Source: Clostridiales bacterium
GTDB lineage: Bacteria; Bacillota; Clostridia; Tissierellales; Sedimentibacteraceae
Assembly: GCA_003457065.1 (NCBI GenBank)
Contig: DMJQ01000035.1
Location: forward strand, 5,980 to 11,006
DNA length: 5,027 nt
Direction of reading: 5' to 3'
Positions within the stretch are counted from its first letter, which is position 1. Every line of letters begins with the position of its first letter. Shown here in pieces: positions 1 to 5,027 of this stretch. The notes under the pieces were generated by a model. It did no database searches, was not told where the DNA came from, and saw nothing but the letters and a program-made list of their open reading frames with translations. The position numbers and the translations under genes were made by a program.

Positions 1-61
1 CAACTACCCCGTTCGGGTAAATTTTCATTATGTTTTTCATCTGCAGAACTTTATTGCTCAT
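1..61 (-). CDS. ABC transporter ATP-binding protein, N-terminal fragment (probable nucleoside/BMP-type importer)
   Basis: Only the first 20 codons are in the window; the gene runs off the left edge. The visible peptide begins MSNKVLQMKNIMKIYPNGVV. This resembles the start of ABC-transporter ATPases, where a short beta strand (LxMKNI-K-YPNG) precedes the A-loop and Walker A region; Walker A itself is outside the window. The start is set by ATG at 59-61 with a strong GGAGG at 68-72, six bases upstream. The gene lies downstream of a BMP-family binding-protein gene on the same strand. Loci of this family usually encode a binding lipoprotein, a fused-duplication ATPase and two permeases, so the context supports the ATPase of that importer. 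It would act on the inner face of the membrane, powering uptake by ATP hydrolysis. The call rests on 20 residues plus context, so the exact subfamily is inference. Confidence 0.72.
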   Translation of the reverse strand, partial: MSNKVLQMKNIMKIYPNGVV

Positions 62-87
62 GGTTATCCTCCGTATAATATTTATTA

Positions 88-133
88 ATAACTGATAATC
101 GACAGCTATTATTAGCGGGCAATTATCAGTTAT
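88..133. repeat. 46-base near-palindrome (long hairpin) upstream of the ABC ATPase gene
   Basis: The arms ATAACTGATAAT (88-99) and ATTATCAGTTAT (122-133) are perfect 12-base reverse complements. Inside, GCTA (105-108) and TAGC (113-116) form a second stem around a TTAT loop. The two stems are separated by a symmetric five-by-five internal loop in which two of five positions can pair. As RNA from the minus strand this gives a long hairpin ending about 15 bases upstream of the ATPase ribosome binding site. No U-run follows, so it does not look like a terminator. It could be an mRNA-stability or processing structure, a protein-binding palindrome, or a remnant of a mobile repeat. Confidence 0.75.
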
Positions 134-148
134 CAATGCATTTTATAA

Positions 149-277
149 GGGCTGTTGCGCTAAGCAGCTTCATGCCGCACCGGCAGAGCCGTGACACTCG
201 AATGAGAGCCACGGCTGACCATTACGGACGGCACGACCTGTCAGAATGACAGTTGATAATTGCTAATGCAACAGCCT
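149..277. mobile_element. MITE-like non-coding element with short terminal inverted repeats
   Basis: GGCTGTTGC at 150-158 is matched by its exact reverse complement GCAACAGCC at 268-276. The match continues imperfectly inward: GCTAAGCA on the left against ATTAGCA on the right, with one extra base. Between the ends lies a core with 50 G or C in 82 bases (171-252), well above the surrounding AT-rich sequence. The core contains consecutive hairpins: TGCCG/CGGCA (173-177 and 181-185), AGCCGTG/CACGGCT (187-193 and 210-216) and CTGTCA/TGACAG around GAA (238-252). It has no open reading frame and no transposase. A small non-coding unit with terminal inverted repeats fits a MITE or other miniature repeat. 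I could not find a clear target-site duplication, and copy number elsewhere is unknown. A structured RNA is the alternative. Confidence 0.5.
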
Positions 278-305
278 CTCTTATTCATCATATAAAGATT
301 TTGCT

Positions 306-326
306 GTCATTCATAATATGACTGAC
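306..326 (-). repeat. Imperfect hairpin just downstream of the bmp stop codon
   Basis: GTCATTCAT (306-314) and ATGACTGAC (318-326) pair over nine positions with one mismatch around a three-base loop. It lies about 20 bases past the bmp stop codon in the direction of transcription. The following transcript reads AGCAAAAUCUUU rather than a clean U-run, so an intrinsic terminator is unlikely. A role in protecting the 3' end of the bmp message is possible but not shown by the sequence. Confidence 0.4.
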
Positions 327-346
327 CTTAATAAAATTTTGATCAT

Positions 347-1504
347 TTATTTAACAGAATCTTTTACAGCCTGAATTTCTTCTGTAGTCTTTCCTAATGC
401 AGAATCTACAACAATTTCTCCGCTTATGATTTTTTGTTCCAGTTCATCTATTTTACTTCTGATTTCTTCAGGAAGCATTTCTTCGTAGTGTGCATCCTTT
501 ACAATTTCAACTCCACCTTCAGCGAATCCGAAAGATTCAGCTTTGCCGTATTCCAATTTGCCTTCCATATCAAGAGATATAGCCTGGTAAATTGAGTTTC
601 CTACATTTTTAAGTGCTGATGTAGGAATTACATGAGCTTTTTCAGGCATTAAAGCTGCCTGGTCTGAGTCAACGCCGAATGCATATTTATCAGTATCAAC
701 TGCTGCTTCAATCTGACCTAATCCTGCCGCTCCGGCTACGTTGTATCCAACGTCAGCTCCACCACTCTGATACTGAGCAAGTGCGATTTCTTTACCTGCA
801 GCTGAGTCATAGAAGTTTCCTACATAACCGATTTGAACTTTTATATCAGGTTCAACTGTCTTAGCTCCCTGAATGTATCCAACAAGGAAGTCATTGATTA
901 TAGGGTTTTCCATTCCGCCTAAGAATCCTATAACTTTATTTGAAGGATCGATGTTTTTAAGATCTCCGTCAGTTGTCATCATAGCAGCTGCTGCTCCAAC
1001 CAAGAAAGATACCTCGTTTTGTTTGTACAATGTGTTGTAGATGTTATGGTTGTTCACTCTGTTTTCAAAATCATATGTTTCATCGAAGAATATGAATTTT
1101 TGATCAGGGAATTGCTCAGAAGCATTTTCCAATGCATCAATCATCTGATATGTACCAACGATTATGACATCATATTTTCCTGATTCACAGTATTCCAGCA
1201 GTGTTGGTTCCCATTTTGGTTCATCTGCAGGAGTAGCACCCATCTGATTTACTTCAAAATCAAATTTATCTGCTCCCAGTTCATCCTTTAATTCTTGAAG
1301 ACCTGAATTAGCTGAGTCAAAGAATGATTTGTCTCCTAATGTTCCGTTTAATAAAAGTGCTGCTGTATATGTTTTACCTTCCGCAGCCGGTGTTTCTCCG
1401 CCTTGTGTTTTTCCTTCATCCGGTGTTTTTTCCGGTCCTTTTGCACATGCAGCTAAAGAAAAAATCATCATAACTGCCAGCAATAAAGAAAGTACCTTTT
1501 TCAT
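347..1504 (-). CDS. BMP/PnrA-family substrate-binding lipoprotein of an ABC transporter (probable nucleoside binding)
   Basis: This 385-residue protein starts with a type II signal peptide: MKK, a hydrophobic stretch (residues 4-18) and a lipobox LAAC with the lipidated cysteine at residue 20. A Lys/Gly/Glu/Pro/Thr-rich linker (about 21-44) would tether it to the outer face of the membrane. The rest matches the Bmp/Med family (PnrA, TmpC, BmpA), with GDKSFFDSA at 57-65, the hinge-region segment FLGGMENPIINDF from 194, and GVDSDQ at 277-282. Characterised family members bind purine or other nucleosides for ABC import. The start is set by AGGAGG (1514-1519), nine bases upstream of ATG. The gene follows the hydrolase gene by 17 bases and precedes a probable ABC ATPase gene, so it is probably co-transcribed with deoD. 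Nucleoside specificity is inferred from family and neighbours. Confidence 0.93.
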   Translation of the reverse strand: MKKVLSLLLAVMMIFSLAACAKGPEKTPDEGKTQGGETPAAEGKTYTAALLLNGTLGDKSFFDSANSGLQELKDELGADKFDFEVNQMGATPADEPKWEPTLLEYCESGKYDVIIVGTYQMIDALENASEQFPDQKFIFFDETYDFENRVNNHNIYNTLYKQNEVSFLVGAAAAMMTTDGDLKNIDPSNKVIGFLGGMENPIINDFLVGYIQGAKTVEPDIKVQIGYVGNFYDSAAGKEIALAQYQSGGADVGYNVAGAAGLGQIEAAVDTDKYAFGVDSDQAALMPEKAHVIPTSALKNVGNSIYQAISLDMEGKLEYGKAESFGFAEGGVEIVKDAHYEEMLPEEIRSKIDELEQKIISGEIVVDSALGKTTEEIQAVKDSVK

Positions 1505-1521
1505 TTGTTAATTCCTCCTAC

Positions 1522-2907
1522 TTAAGCTCTTTTTATATATTTTATAGTATCACTGACCAAATCTTCCAGCATTATTTCCTCGTAATATCTCATATATGTT
1601 ATGAGTTTATCAAATGCAGGTGATATCAGTCTTTTTGGAATGATACGCATTCCCTTTTGAATTCCAAGAACAGGCATAATCATGCCTGCGTTGCAGTCTG
1701 CGTCAATACCGCACATGGTAATTATGTTCAGTGTTTTTTCATAATCACCTTCGCCATACATAAGCGCGATAATTTCACAGCATGCATTTGGATATGCATG
1801 AATCCAGTTGTATTTTATATATTTCTTTTCACATTCTGAAAGAGCATCATGCCAGTCACTGTATTTTAAACAGCAGTCATATGCAAAGCTTACTACCGAA
1901 TAATATTCGCTGTCTTTTGGTATCATTGAAATTGAAGTCTTAACTATATCCTTCACATCGTCATTTACAAATGCAAGCGAAATCATGACCGCATTAAAAA
2001 TTTCTCCCAGTATTCCGTTGTTAATGTGGGATACTTCTCCGTCTTTCCATGCAAGCTCGGCAGCCAGCTTCGGATTGCCAGGCGCAACCATGCCGCATAT
2101 TGCTCCCCTCATCTGAGCGCCAATCCATTCATTGAAAGGATTGTTCCATTTTGCGCTTTCAGGTGGCAGCATCCCGGAGCGGATGTTTCTTAATGTAAGC
2201 TCTTCCGCTGACCAGCCTACCGGAATAAGTCCGATCCACGACAGTGCAATATCCTTGCTTGTAACATTATAACCCTTGTCTTTAAATGCATCAAGAAATG
2301 CAATTTCAAAAGTTATGTCATCATTGTACGTATTCGGCTCCCTGACGTAATCTTTAACATCGCCAAAAGCTTTATAAAGATTTTTCGATGTGTACCCTTC
2401 AACCATCGTTCCCATGGCTGCACCTATCAACTGGGACATCCATGCTGCTTTAATCTGGTCTCTGAACTTTTCCGAATCTATATCTACCTTAACAGCTTCA
2501 CCGAATTCAACACTCTTTTCATATTCTTCAAAGCTGTTGTAAAATTTGTATTTCCAATAATCTGATTTTTCGTTTTTCCTGGCATTTAAAAATTCATTTC
2601 TCAGTTCTGCGGAAATTTTCTGAAGCTCAACCTTATTGTTTTCCGAATGAGCCTTAACTCCCTTTTCCAAAAGTTCATAGGCGTTATCCACCGTATACCC
2701 TCTGTTTTCAAGAGCCTGAACCGCAGCAACCATGGCAAATTCAGGTGCTCCCGAACCGGGAACATTGCTGCCCCAGTCAAGGCTGAGTATGCCGTCATAA
2801 AAATCGGCAACAGCCTTTAAAGCGCTCCATCCCTGCTCTCCTTCTTCCAACACAGCCGGTTTTGCGTTTGAATATAAATCATATGCCATTTCCCATGCTT
2901 TTTTCAT
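1522..2907 (-). CDS. ADP-ribosylglycohydrolase family protein with N-terminal extension
   Basis: This is a 461-residue cytoplasmic protein without a signal peptide. The C-terminal two thirds (about 149-440) look like the all-helical ADP-ribosylglycohydrolase fold, whose two metal ions help cleave ribosyl glycosidic bonds. The hallmark segments are present: GAAMGTMVEG (162-171) with acidic E170; NDDIT (195-199), equivalent to the usual TDDT; and GIDADCNA (400-407), equivalent to the GxDTDT-type motif. D196, D197, D402 and D404 are retained, while the usual threonines are N195 and C405. DraG-type enzymes are about 300 residues, so the first ~148 residues are an extra, mostly helical-looking region that I do not recognise. 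The ATG lies eight bases after the deoD stop codon, with AGGTGA at 2912-2917. Context suggests nucleoside or ribosyl-conjugate breakdown rather than nitrogenase control, but the substrate is unknown. Confidence 0.85.
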   Translation of the reverse strand: MKKAWEMAYDLYSNAKPAVLEEGEQGWSALKAVADFYDGILSLDWGSNVPGSGAPEFAMVAAVQALENRGYTVDNAYELLEKGVKAHSENNKVELQKISAELRNEFLNARKNEKSDYWKYKFYNSFEEYEKSVEFGEAVKVDIDSEKFRDQIKAAWMSQLIGAAMGTMVEGYTSKNLYKAFGDVKDYVREPNTYNDDITFEIAFLDAFKDKGYNVTSKDIALSWIGLIPVGWSAEELTLRNIRSGMLPPESAKWNNPFNEWIGAQMRGAICGMVAPGNPKLAAELAWKDGEVSHINNGILGEIFNAVMISLAFVNDDVKDIVKTSISMIPKDSEYYSVVSFAYDCCLKYSDWHDALSECEKKYIKYNWIHAYPNACCEIIALMYGEGDYEKTLNIITMCGIDADCNAGMIMPVLGIQKGMRIIPKRLISPAFDKLITYMRYYEEIMLEDLVSDTIKYIKRA

Positions 2908-2911
2908 TATA

Positions 2912-2917
2912 TCACCT
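2912..2917 (-). promoter_or_regulatory. Ribosome binding site overlapping the deoD stop codon (translational coupling)
   Basis: The transcript reads TAGGTGATATAATG across this junction. The TAG stop codon of deoD (2916-2918) supplies the AG of the AGGTGA Shine-Dalgarno of the downstream hydrolase gene, whose ATG is at 2905-2907. Ribosomes ending deoD would be delivered directly to the next start, so the two proteins are likely made in linked amounts. This also fixes the start of the hydrolase gene. Confidence 0.7.
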
Positions 2918-3617
2918 ACGCCAACTCAAGAGCAATTTTCATCATGTCTTTGAATCCTTTTTCTCTTTGCTCGGGAGTGGTTTTTGTATTATTTGCAATG
3001 GAATCCGATACTGTAAGTATAGTAAGCGCATTTACACCGGCTCTGGCTGCATTGCAGTAAAGCGCATAAGTTTCCATTTCCGCTGCCAGGCATCCCATTT
3101 TTGCCCAGCCTTTCCAACTTTCAGCATCATCATGATAGAAAATATCTGAAGTAACGACATTTCCCACATATGAAGTAATCTTGTTGTCATCGGCAGTTTT
3201 TTTGGCTTTTGACAAAAGTTCCCATGAAGCCGTTGCTGAATATGTTCCGGGCAGGTTGTACTGTGACGCATAGTTTGAATCCGTACTTGCTCCCATTGCC
3301 AGAACAATATCATAAAGATTTAATTTTGGATCGTAGGCTCCGCATGAACCAACTCTTATTAAATTTTTAACTCCATACATATGTATTAATTCATACGAAT
3401 AAATTCCGATTGAAGGGCATCCCATTCCCGTTCCCATTACAGAAACCTTTCTTCCGTTGTACGTTCCTGTATATCCAAACATATTTCTTGCTGCGTTAAA
3501 CTGTTCAACATCGCTTAAGAAATTTTCTGCTATAAATTTAGCTCTTAAAGGGTCTCCGGGCAGCAATACTGTTTCCGCTATCTGACCTTTAATCGCACTG
3601 TTATGTGGTGTTGACAT
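2916..3617 (-). CDS. deoD: Purine nucleoside phosphorylase, DeoD-type
   Basis: This enzyme splits purine (deoxy)ribonucleosides with phosphate into free base and (deoxy)ribose-1-phosphate in the cytoplasm, for purine and pentose salvage. The 233-residue length matches the hexameric DeoD family. Residues known as active-site in the E. coli enzyme line up with an offset of one for the initiator Met: H5, G21 and R25 in LPGDPLRAKFIAE, R44 (contributed by the neighbouring subunit), R88 and S91 in IRVGSCGA, E180-M181-E182, S204-D205, and R218. The start MSTPHN at 3615-3617 is preferred because AAGGAG (3624-3629) lies six bases upstream and the family begins this way. An in-frame ATG at 3657-3659 has no ribosome binding site and would add 14 atypical residues. 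It appears to be the first gene of a unit with the hydrolase and transporter genes. Confidence 0.96.
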   Translation of the reverse strand: MSTPHNSAIKGQIAETVLLPGDPLRAKFIAENFLSDVEQFNAARNMFGYTGTYNGRKVSVMGTGMGCPSIGIYSYELIHMYGVKNLIRVGSCGAYDPKLNLYDIVLAMGASTDSNYASQYNLPGTYSATASWELLSKAKKTADDNKITSYVGNVVTSDIFYHDDAESWKGWAKMGCLAAEMETYALYCNAARAGVNALTILTVSDSIANNTKTTPEQREKGFKDMMKIALELA

Positions 3618-3623
3618 ATCCTT

Positions 3624-3629
3624 CTCCTT
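3624..3629 (-). promoter_or_regulatory. Ribosome binding site that sets the deoD start
   Basis: AAGGAG in the minus-strand transcript lies six bases before the ATG at 3615-3617. It decides between this start and the longer in-frame ATG at 3657-3659, which has only AT-rich sequence upstream. A (TA)6 tract at 3630-3641 lies immediately upstream of the site, leaving this leader largely unstructured. Confidence 0.8.
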
Positions 3630-3677
3630 TATATATATATATTTTATTATGAGCCTCATTTTATGAAAAGCTATAAT

Positions 3678-3706
3678 ATAGTACTACTTTTTTACCATTA
3701 AGTCAA
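3678..3706 (-). promoter_or_regulatory. Predicted sigma-A promoter of the deoD transcription unit
   Basis: On the minus strand, TTGACT (3701-3706, five of six matches to TTGACA) is followed after 17 bases by TACTAT (3678-3683, four of six matches to TATAAT), within AT-rich sequence. Transcription would start near 3670-3671, giving a leader of about 54 bases before the deoD ATG. The -35 box begins five bases after the cvfB stop codon. An 11-base palindrome, ATGAGCCTCAT (3649-3659), falls about 12-22 bases after the predicted start point and could be an operator, though that is speculative. Confidence 0.55.
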
Positions 3707-3711
3707 CCGGC

Positions 3712-4638
3712 CTATTTCTTTCTGTCCTGTCTGGCGCTTCCGTATCTGGCAGGCTGTTTTGCTCTTTGGCTGTTTCTGTTTCCGTTTTTCTTATCATCAT
3801 CTATCAAACGGATTCCCTTTCCGGTCATTTCAATTACATTTCTTTTCATAAGCCTTCCCGCTGCCTTTTTAAATGAACTTTTGCTTATACCAAGCACTTC
3901 TTTGATGCTTTCAGGGCTGCTGTCATCATTTACAGGAAGAAATCCGCCGTTTTTGACAATGATGCTCACAATTTTTTCTCCGTCCTTGTCTATCTGAAGC
4001 CTCGGTGCATCTTTTAAGCTTAAATCCAGTTTCCCGTCTTCCTTGATGTGGCTCACTCTGACTTCCACAATCTGTCCGGGGTGCAGCGGCTTCAGAATTT
4101 CGCCTTCATGAATCAGTCCCAGGTATTTGCCATCAACGGCTACCATTGCCCCAAGACCTCTTTTAAGGCTGAAGACCGTTGCTTTAACCATGTCGTTAAC
4201 CTTGTACGGTGAATCCGTCCTTAAAACCTTAAACAGATTCATTGTAGCACATAACCGCTGTGATTTGTCAATATACAAACCAACTAAATATTCACCGTTC
4301 AGTTTTATATCTCCTACCTGTTCCTTAAAAGGCAGAAACAAATCTTTTTCCAGTCCCCAGTTTAAAAATGCTCCGATTCTGGTCATCTGCACGACCTTTA
4401 AATAATCAATTTCACCAATAACTATCCTCGGCTTTTTTACCGTAGCAATTATTCGGTCATTAGAATCTCTGTAAATAAATACATTTATTCTGTCACCTAT
4501 ATTCGTTTTTTCAGGTACCTGTTTAAGGGGCAGCAGTACCTTGTCCTCGCCTTTTACATCATCGGCGCTTTTTAAGTAAACTCCGAAATCAACCTTTTTA
4601 ACTACTTCAAGTTCCTGCATTTCTCCTAATTTTATCAT
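3712..4638 (-). CDS. cvfB: CvfB/YitL-family S1 RNA-binding protein
   Basis: This 308-residue cytoplasmic protein matches the CvfB family, known in Staphylococcus aureus as a conserved virulence-factor regulator that binds RNA and in Bacillus as YitL. Three S1-like beta-barrel domains can be outlined: about 1-66 (VVKKVDFGVYL...VLLPLKQ), about 72-134 (MTRIGAFLNWG...DLFLPFKEQ) and about 147-210, the most typical S1 repeat (GAMVAVDGKYLGLIHEGEI, then VSHIKEDGKLDLSLK). A winged helix follows at about 218-280 (SIKEVLGISKSSFKKAAGRLMKR region). The tail, residues 283-308, is strongly basic (10 Lys/Arg in 26), which may add nucleic-acid affinity. The ATG at 4636-4638 has GAGGAGA at 4643-4649. A second ATG at residue 7 also has a GGAG, but it sits only three bases away and would cut the first strand. 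No terminator is visible between this gene and the deoD promoter. Confidence 0.9.
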   Translation of the reverse strand: MIKLGEMQELEVVKKVDFGVYLKSADDVKGEDKVLLPLKQVPEKTNIGDRINVFIYRDSNDRIIATVKKPRIVIGEIDYLKVVQMTRIGAFLNWGLEKDLFLPFKEQVGDIKLNGEYLVGLYIDKSQRLCATMNLFKVLRTDSPYKVNDMVKATVFSLKRGLGAMVAVDGKYLGLIHEGEILKPLHPGQIVEVRVSHIKEDGKLDLSLKDAPRLQIDKDGEKIVSIIVKNGGFLPVNDDSSPESIKEVLGISKSSFKKAAGRLMKRNVIEMTGKGIRLIDDDKKNGNRNSQRAKQPARYGSARQDRKK

Positions 4639-4737
4639 ATTATCTCCTCAGTCCGCCAAAAAACTCATCTGCACGCTGCCGGCTGTGCCTTTTGCGTATA
4701 ATAACTTTTTCAGCAGCTTATTATCTAAATTATTTTT
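4639..4737 (-). other. pgi-cvfB intergenic region with a weak promoter candidate
   Basis: These 99 bases contain a possible sigma-A promoter for cvfB: TATTAT (4698-4703, five of six to consensus) with TAGATA (4722-4727, four of six) 18 bases upstream. An A/T-only inverted repeat (4698-4704 and 4718-4724) overlaps both boxes. No GC-rich hairpin followed by a clean U-run is seen, so a terminator for pgi is not evident and read-through into cvfB is possible. The cvfB ribosome binding site is at 4643-4649. Confidence 0.35.
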
Positions 4738-5027
4738 TTATATTTTTCCCAACAGCCTGAACATATTTTTTTTATAATTTTCCACGCCGGGCTGTGTAAA
4801 CGGGTCTATGTTGTTAGTATAACCGCTTATGCCGCATGTCATCATGAAAAAGTAAAAAAGCTTTCCCAAATAAAATTCATTCATTTCAGGTACTTTAATC
4901 AATATGCCAGGCACTTCTCCGTCACTGTGTGCCATGAATGTTCCTTCAAACGCGCTCCTGTTTATGAAGCTCAGTTTTTTGCCTGCGATATAATTTAAGC
5001 CGTCGAAATTATCGCTGTCAAAGGGAA
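4738..5027 (-). CDS. pgi: Glucose-6-phosphate isomerase, C-terminal fragment
   Basis: The last 95 residues of the protein are visible and the gene enters across the right edge; full-length bacterial enzymes are roughly 450-550 residues. The enzyme interconverts glucose-6-phosphate and fructose-6-phosphate in glycolysis and gluconeogenesis, in the cytoplasm. The fragment shows the family's C-terminal landmarks: DGLNYIAGKKL, AFEGTFMAHSDGEVP, the aromatic segment around FYLGKLFYFF, and CGISGY followed by NIDPFTQPGVENYKKNMF. The lysine of QPGVENYK (codon 4771-4773) is the conserved active-site lysine of the second PGI signature. The threonine two residues after the G of SGYT is a mild departure from the usual hydrophobic residue there. 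The reading frame is intact to the TAA stop at 4738-4740. It ends 99 bases upstream of cvfB and may be an independent unit. Confidence 0.95.
   Translation of the reverse strand, partial: PFDSDNFDGLNYIAGKKLSFINRSAFEGTFMAHSDGEVPGILIKVPEMNEFYLGKLFYFFMMTCGISGYTNNIDPFTQPGVENYKKNMFRLLGKI

Larger units (their letters stand above)
62..346. other. Gene-free spacer between the bmp gene and the ABC ATPase gene, rich in inverted repeats
   Basis: These 285 bases hold no credible coding region. They contain, from left to right, a strong ribosome binding site for the ATPase gene (GGAGG at 68-72), a 46-base near-palindrome (88-133), a GC-rich MITE-like element (149-277) and an imperfect hairpin (306-326). 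None of the hairpins is followed by a U-run in the direction of transcription, so no intrinsic terminator is apparent. I see no convincing promoter on the minus strand. The spacing would allow reduced read-through from bmp into the ATPase gene, matching the common need for more binding protein than transporter, but this is inference. Confidence 0.7.

Noticed and set aside
238..252. CTGTCA-GAA-TGACAG hairpin as an intrinsic terminator
   Set aside because: No U-run follows it on either strand, so it is kept only as part of the MITE-like element.
1329..1511. Plus-strand 60-codon frame opposite the bmp signal peptide
   Set aside because: It is a shadow of the lipoprotein gene with no independent support.
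2601..2810. Same-strand 69-codon frame inside the hydrolase gene
   Set aside because: It is an out-of-frame shadow of the N-terminal region of the hydrolase gene, which is continuous and has its own ribosome binding site.
2862..3149. Plus-strand open frame of 95 codons across the deoD/hydrolase junction
   Set aside because: It lies antisense to two well-supported genes, has no family resemblance, and is explained by their codon use.
3630..3641. (TA)6 tract as a phase-variable switch for deoD
   Set aside because: Six dinucleotide units are too few for strong slippage, and the tract lies upstream of the ribosome binding site rather than within a critical spacer.
3618..3659. Longer deoD start at 3657-3659
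   Set aside because: No Shine-Dalgarno precedes it, the added 14 residues are unlike the family, and the ATG at 3615-3617 has AAGGAG at ideal spacing.
4127..4405. Plus-strand open frame of 92 codons within cvfB
   Set aside because: It is antisense to conserved S1 domains and shows no recognisable protein features.
4697..4702. Perfect TATAAT on the plus strand
   Set aside because: No -35-like box is present at 16-18 bases upstream and no plus-strand gene follows.

Overview
The window reads as a chromosomal piece of a low-GC Gram-positive bacterium, most likely of the Clostridia. The basis is the AT-rich base composition, strong AGGAGG-type ribosome binding sites, a lipoprotein-type binding protein, and a CvfB/YitL-type S1 protein typical of Firmicutes. 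The exact genus cannot be read from the sequence. All recognised genes lie on the minus strand, so transcription runs from position 5027 towards 1.

In transcription order the window holds: the C-terminal 95 residues of glucose-6-phosphate isomerase (4738-5027, cut by the window edge); a CvfB-like RNA-binding protein with three S1-like domains and a winged helix (3712-4638); a DeoD-type purine nucleoside phosphorylase (2916-3617); an ADP-ribosylglycohydrolase-family protein with a long N-terminal extension (1522-2907); a BMP/PnrA-type substrate-binding lipoprotein (347-1504); about 285 bases without a gene but rich in inverted repeats (62-346); and the first 20 codons of a probable ABC-transporter ATPase (1-61).

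The last four genes look like one transcription unit for uptake and phosphorolysis of nucleosides. A good sigma-A-type promoter (3678-3706) lies just after the cvfB stop codon. The deoD stop codon is embedded in the next gene's ribosome binding site. The bmp gene starts 17 bases after the hydrolase gene, and no convincing terminator separates bmp from the ATPase. The likely logic is that the lipoprotein and ABC transporter import a nucleoside or ribosylated compound, DeoD phosphorolyses purine nucleosides to base plus (deoxy)ribose-1-phosphate, and the ADP-ribosylglycohydrolase homologue cleaves a related ribosyl linkage. The substrate of that hydrolase is the main unknown.

The most unusual non-coding feature is the bmp-ATPase spacer. 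It contains a GC-rich (about 61% in its core), MITE-like element bounded by short terminal inverted repeats, plus two flanking hairpins, one of them a 46-base near-palindrome just upstream of the ATPase ribosome binding site.
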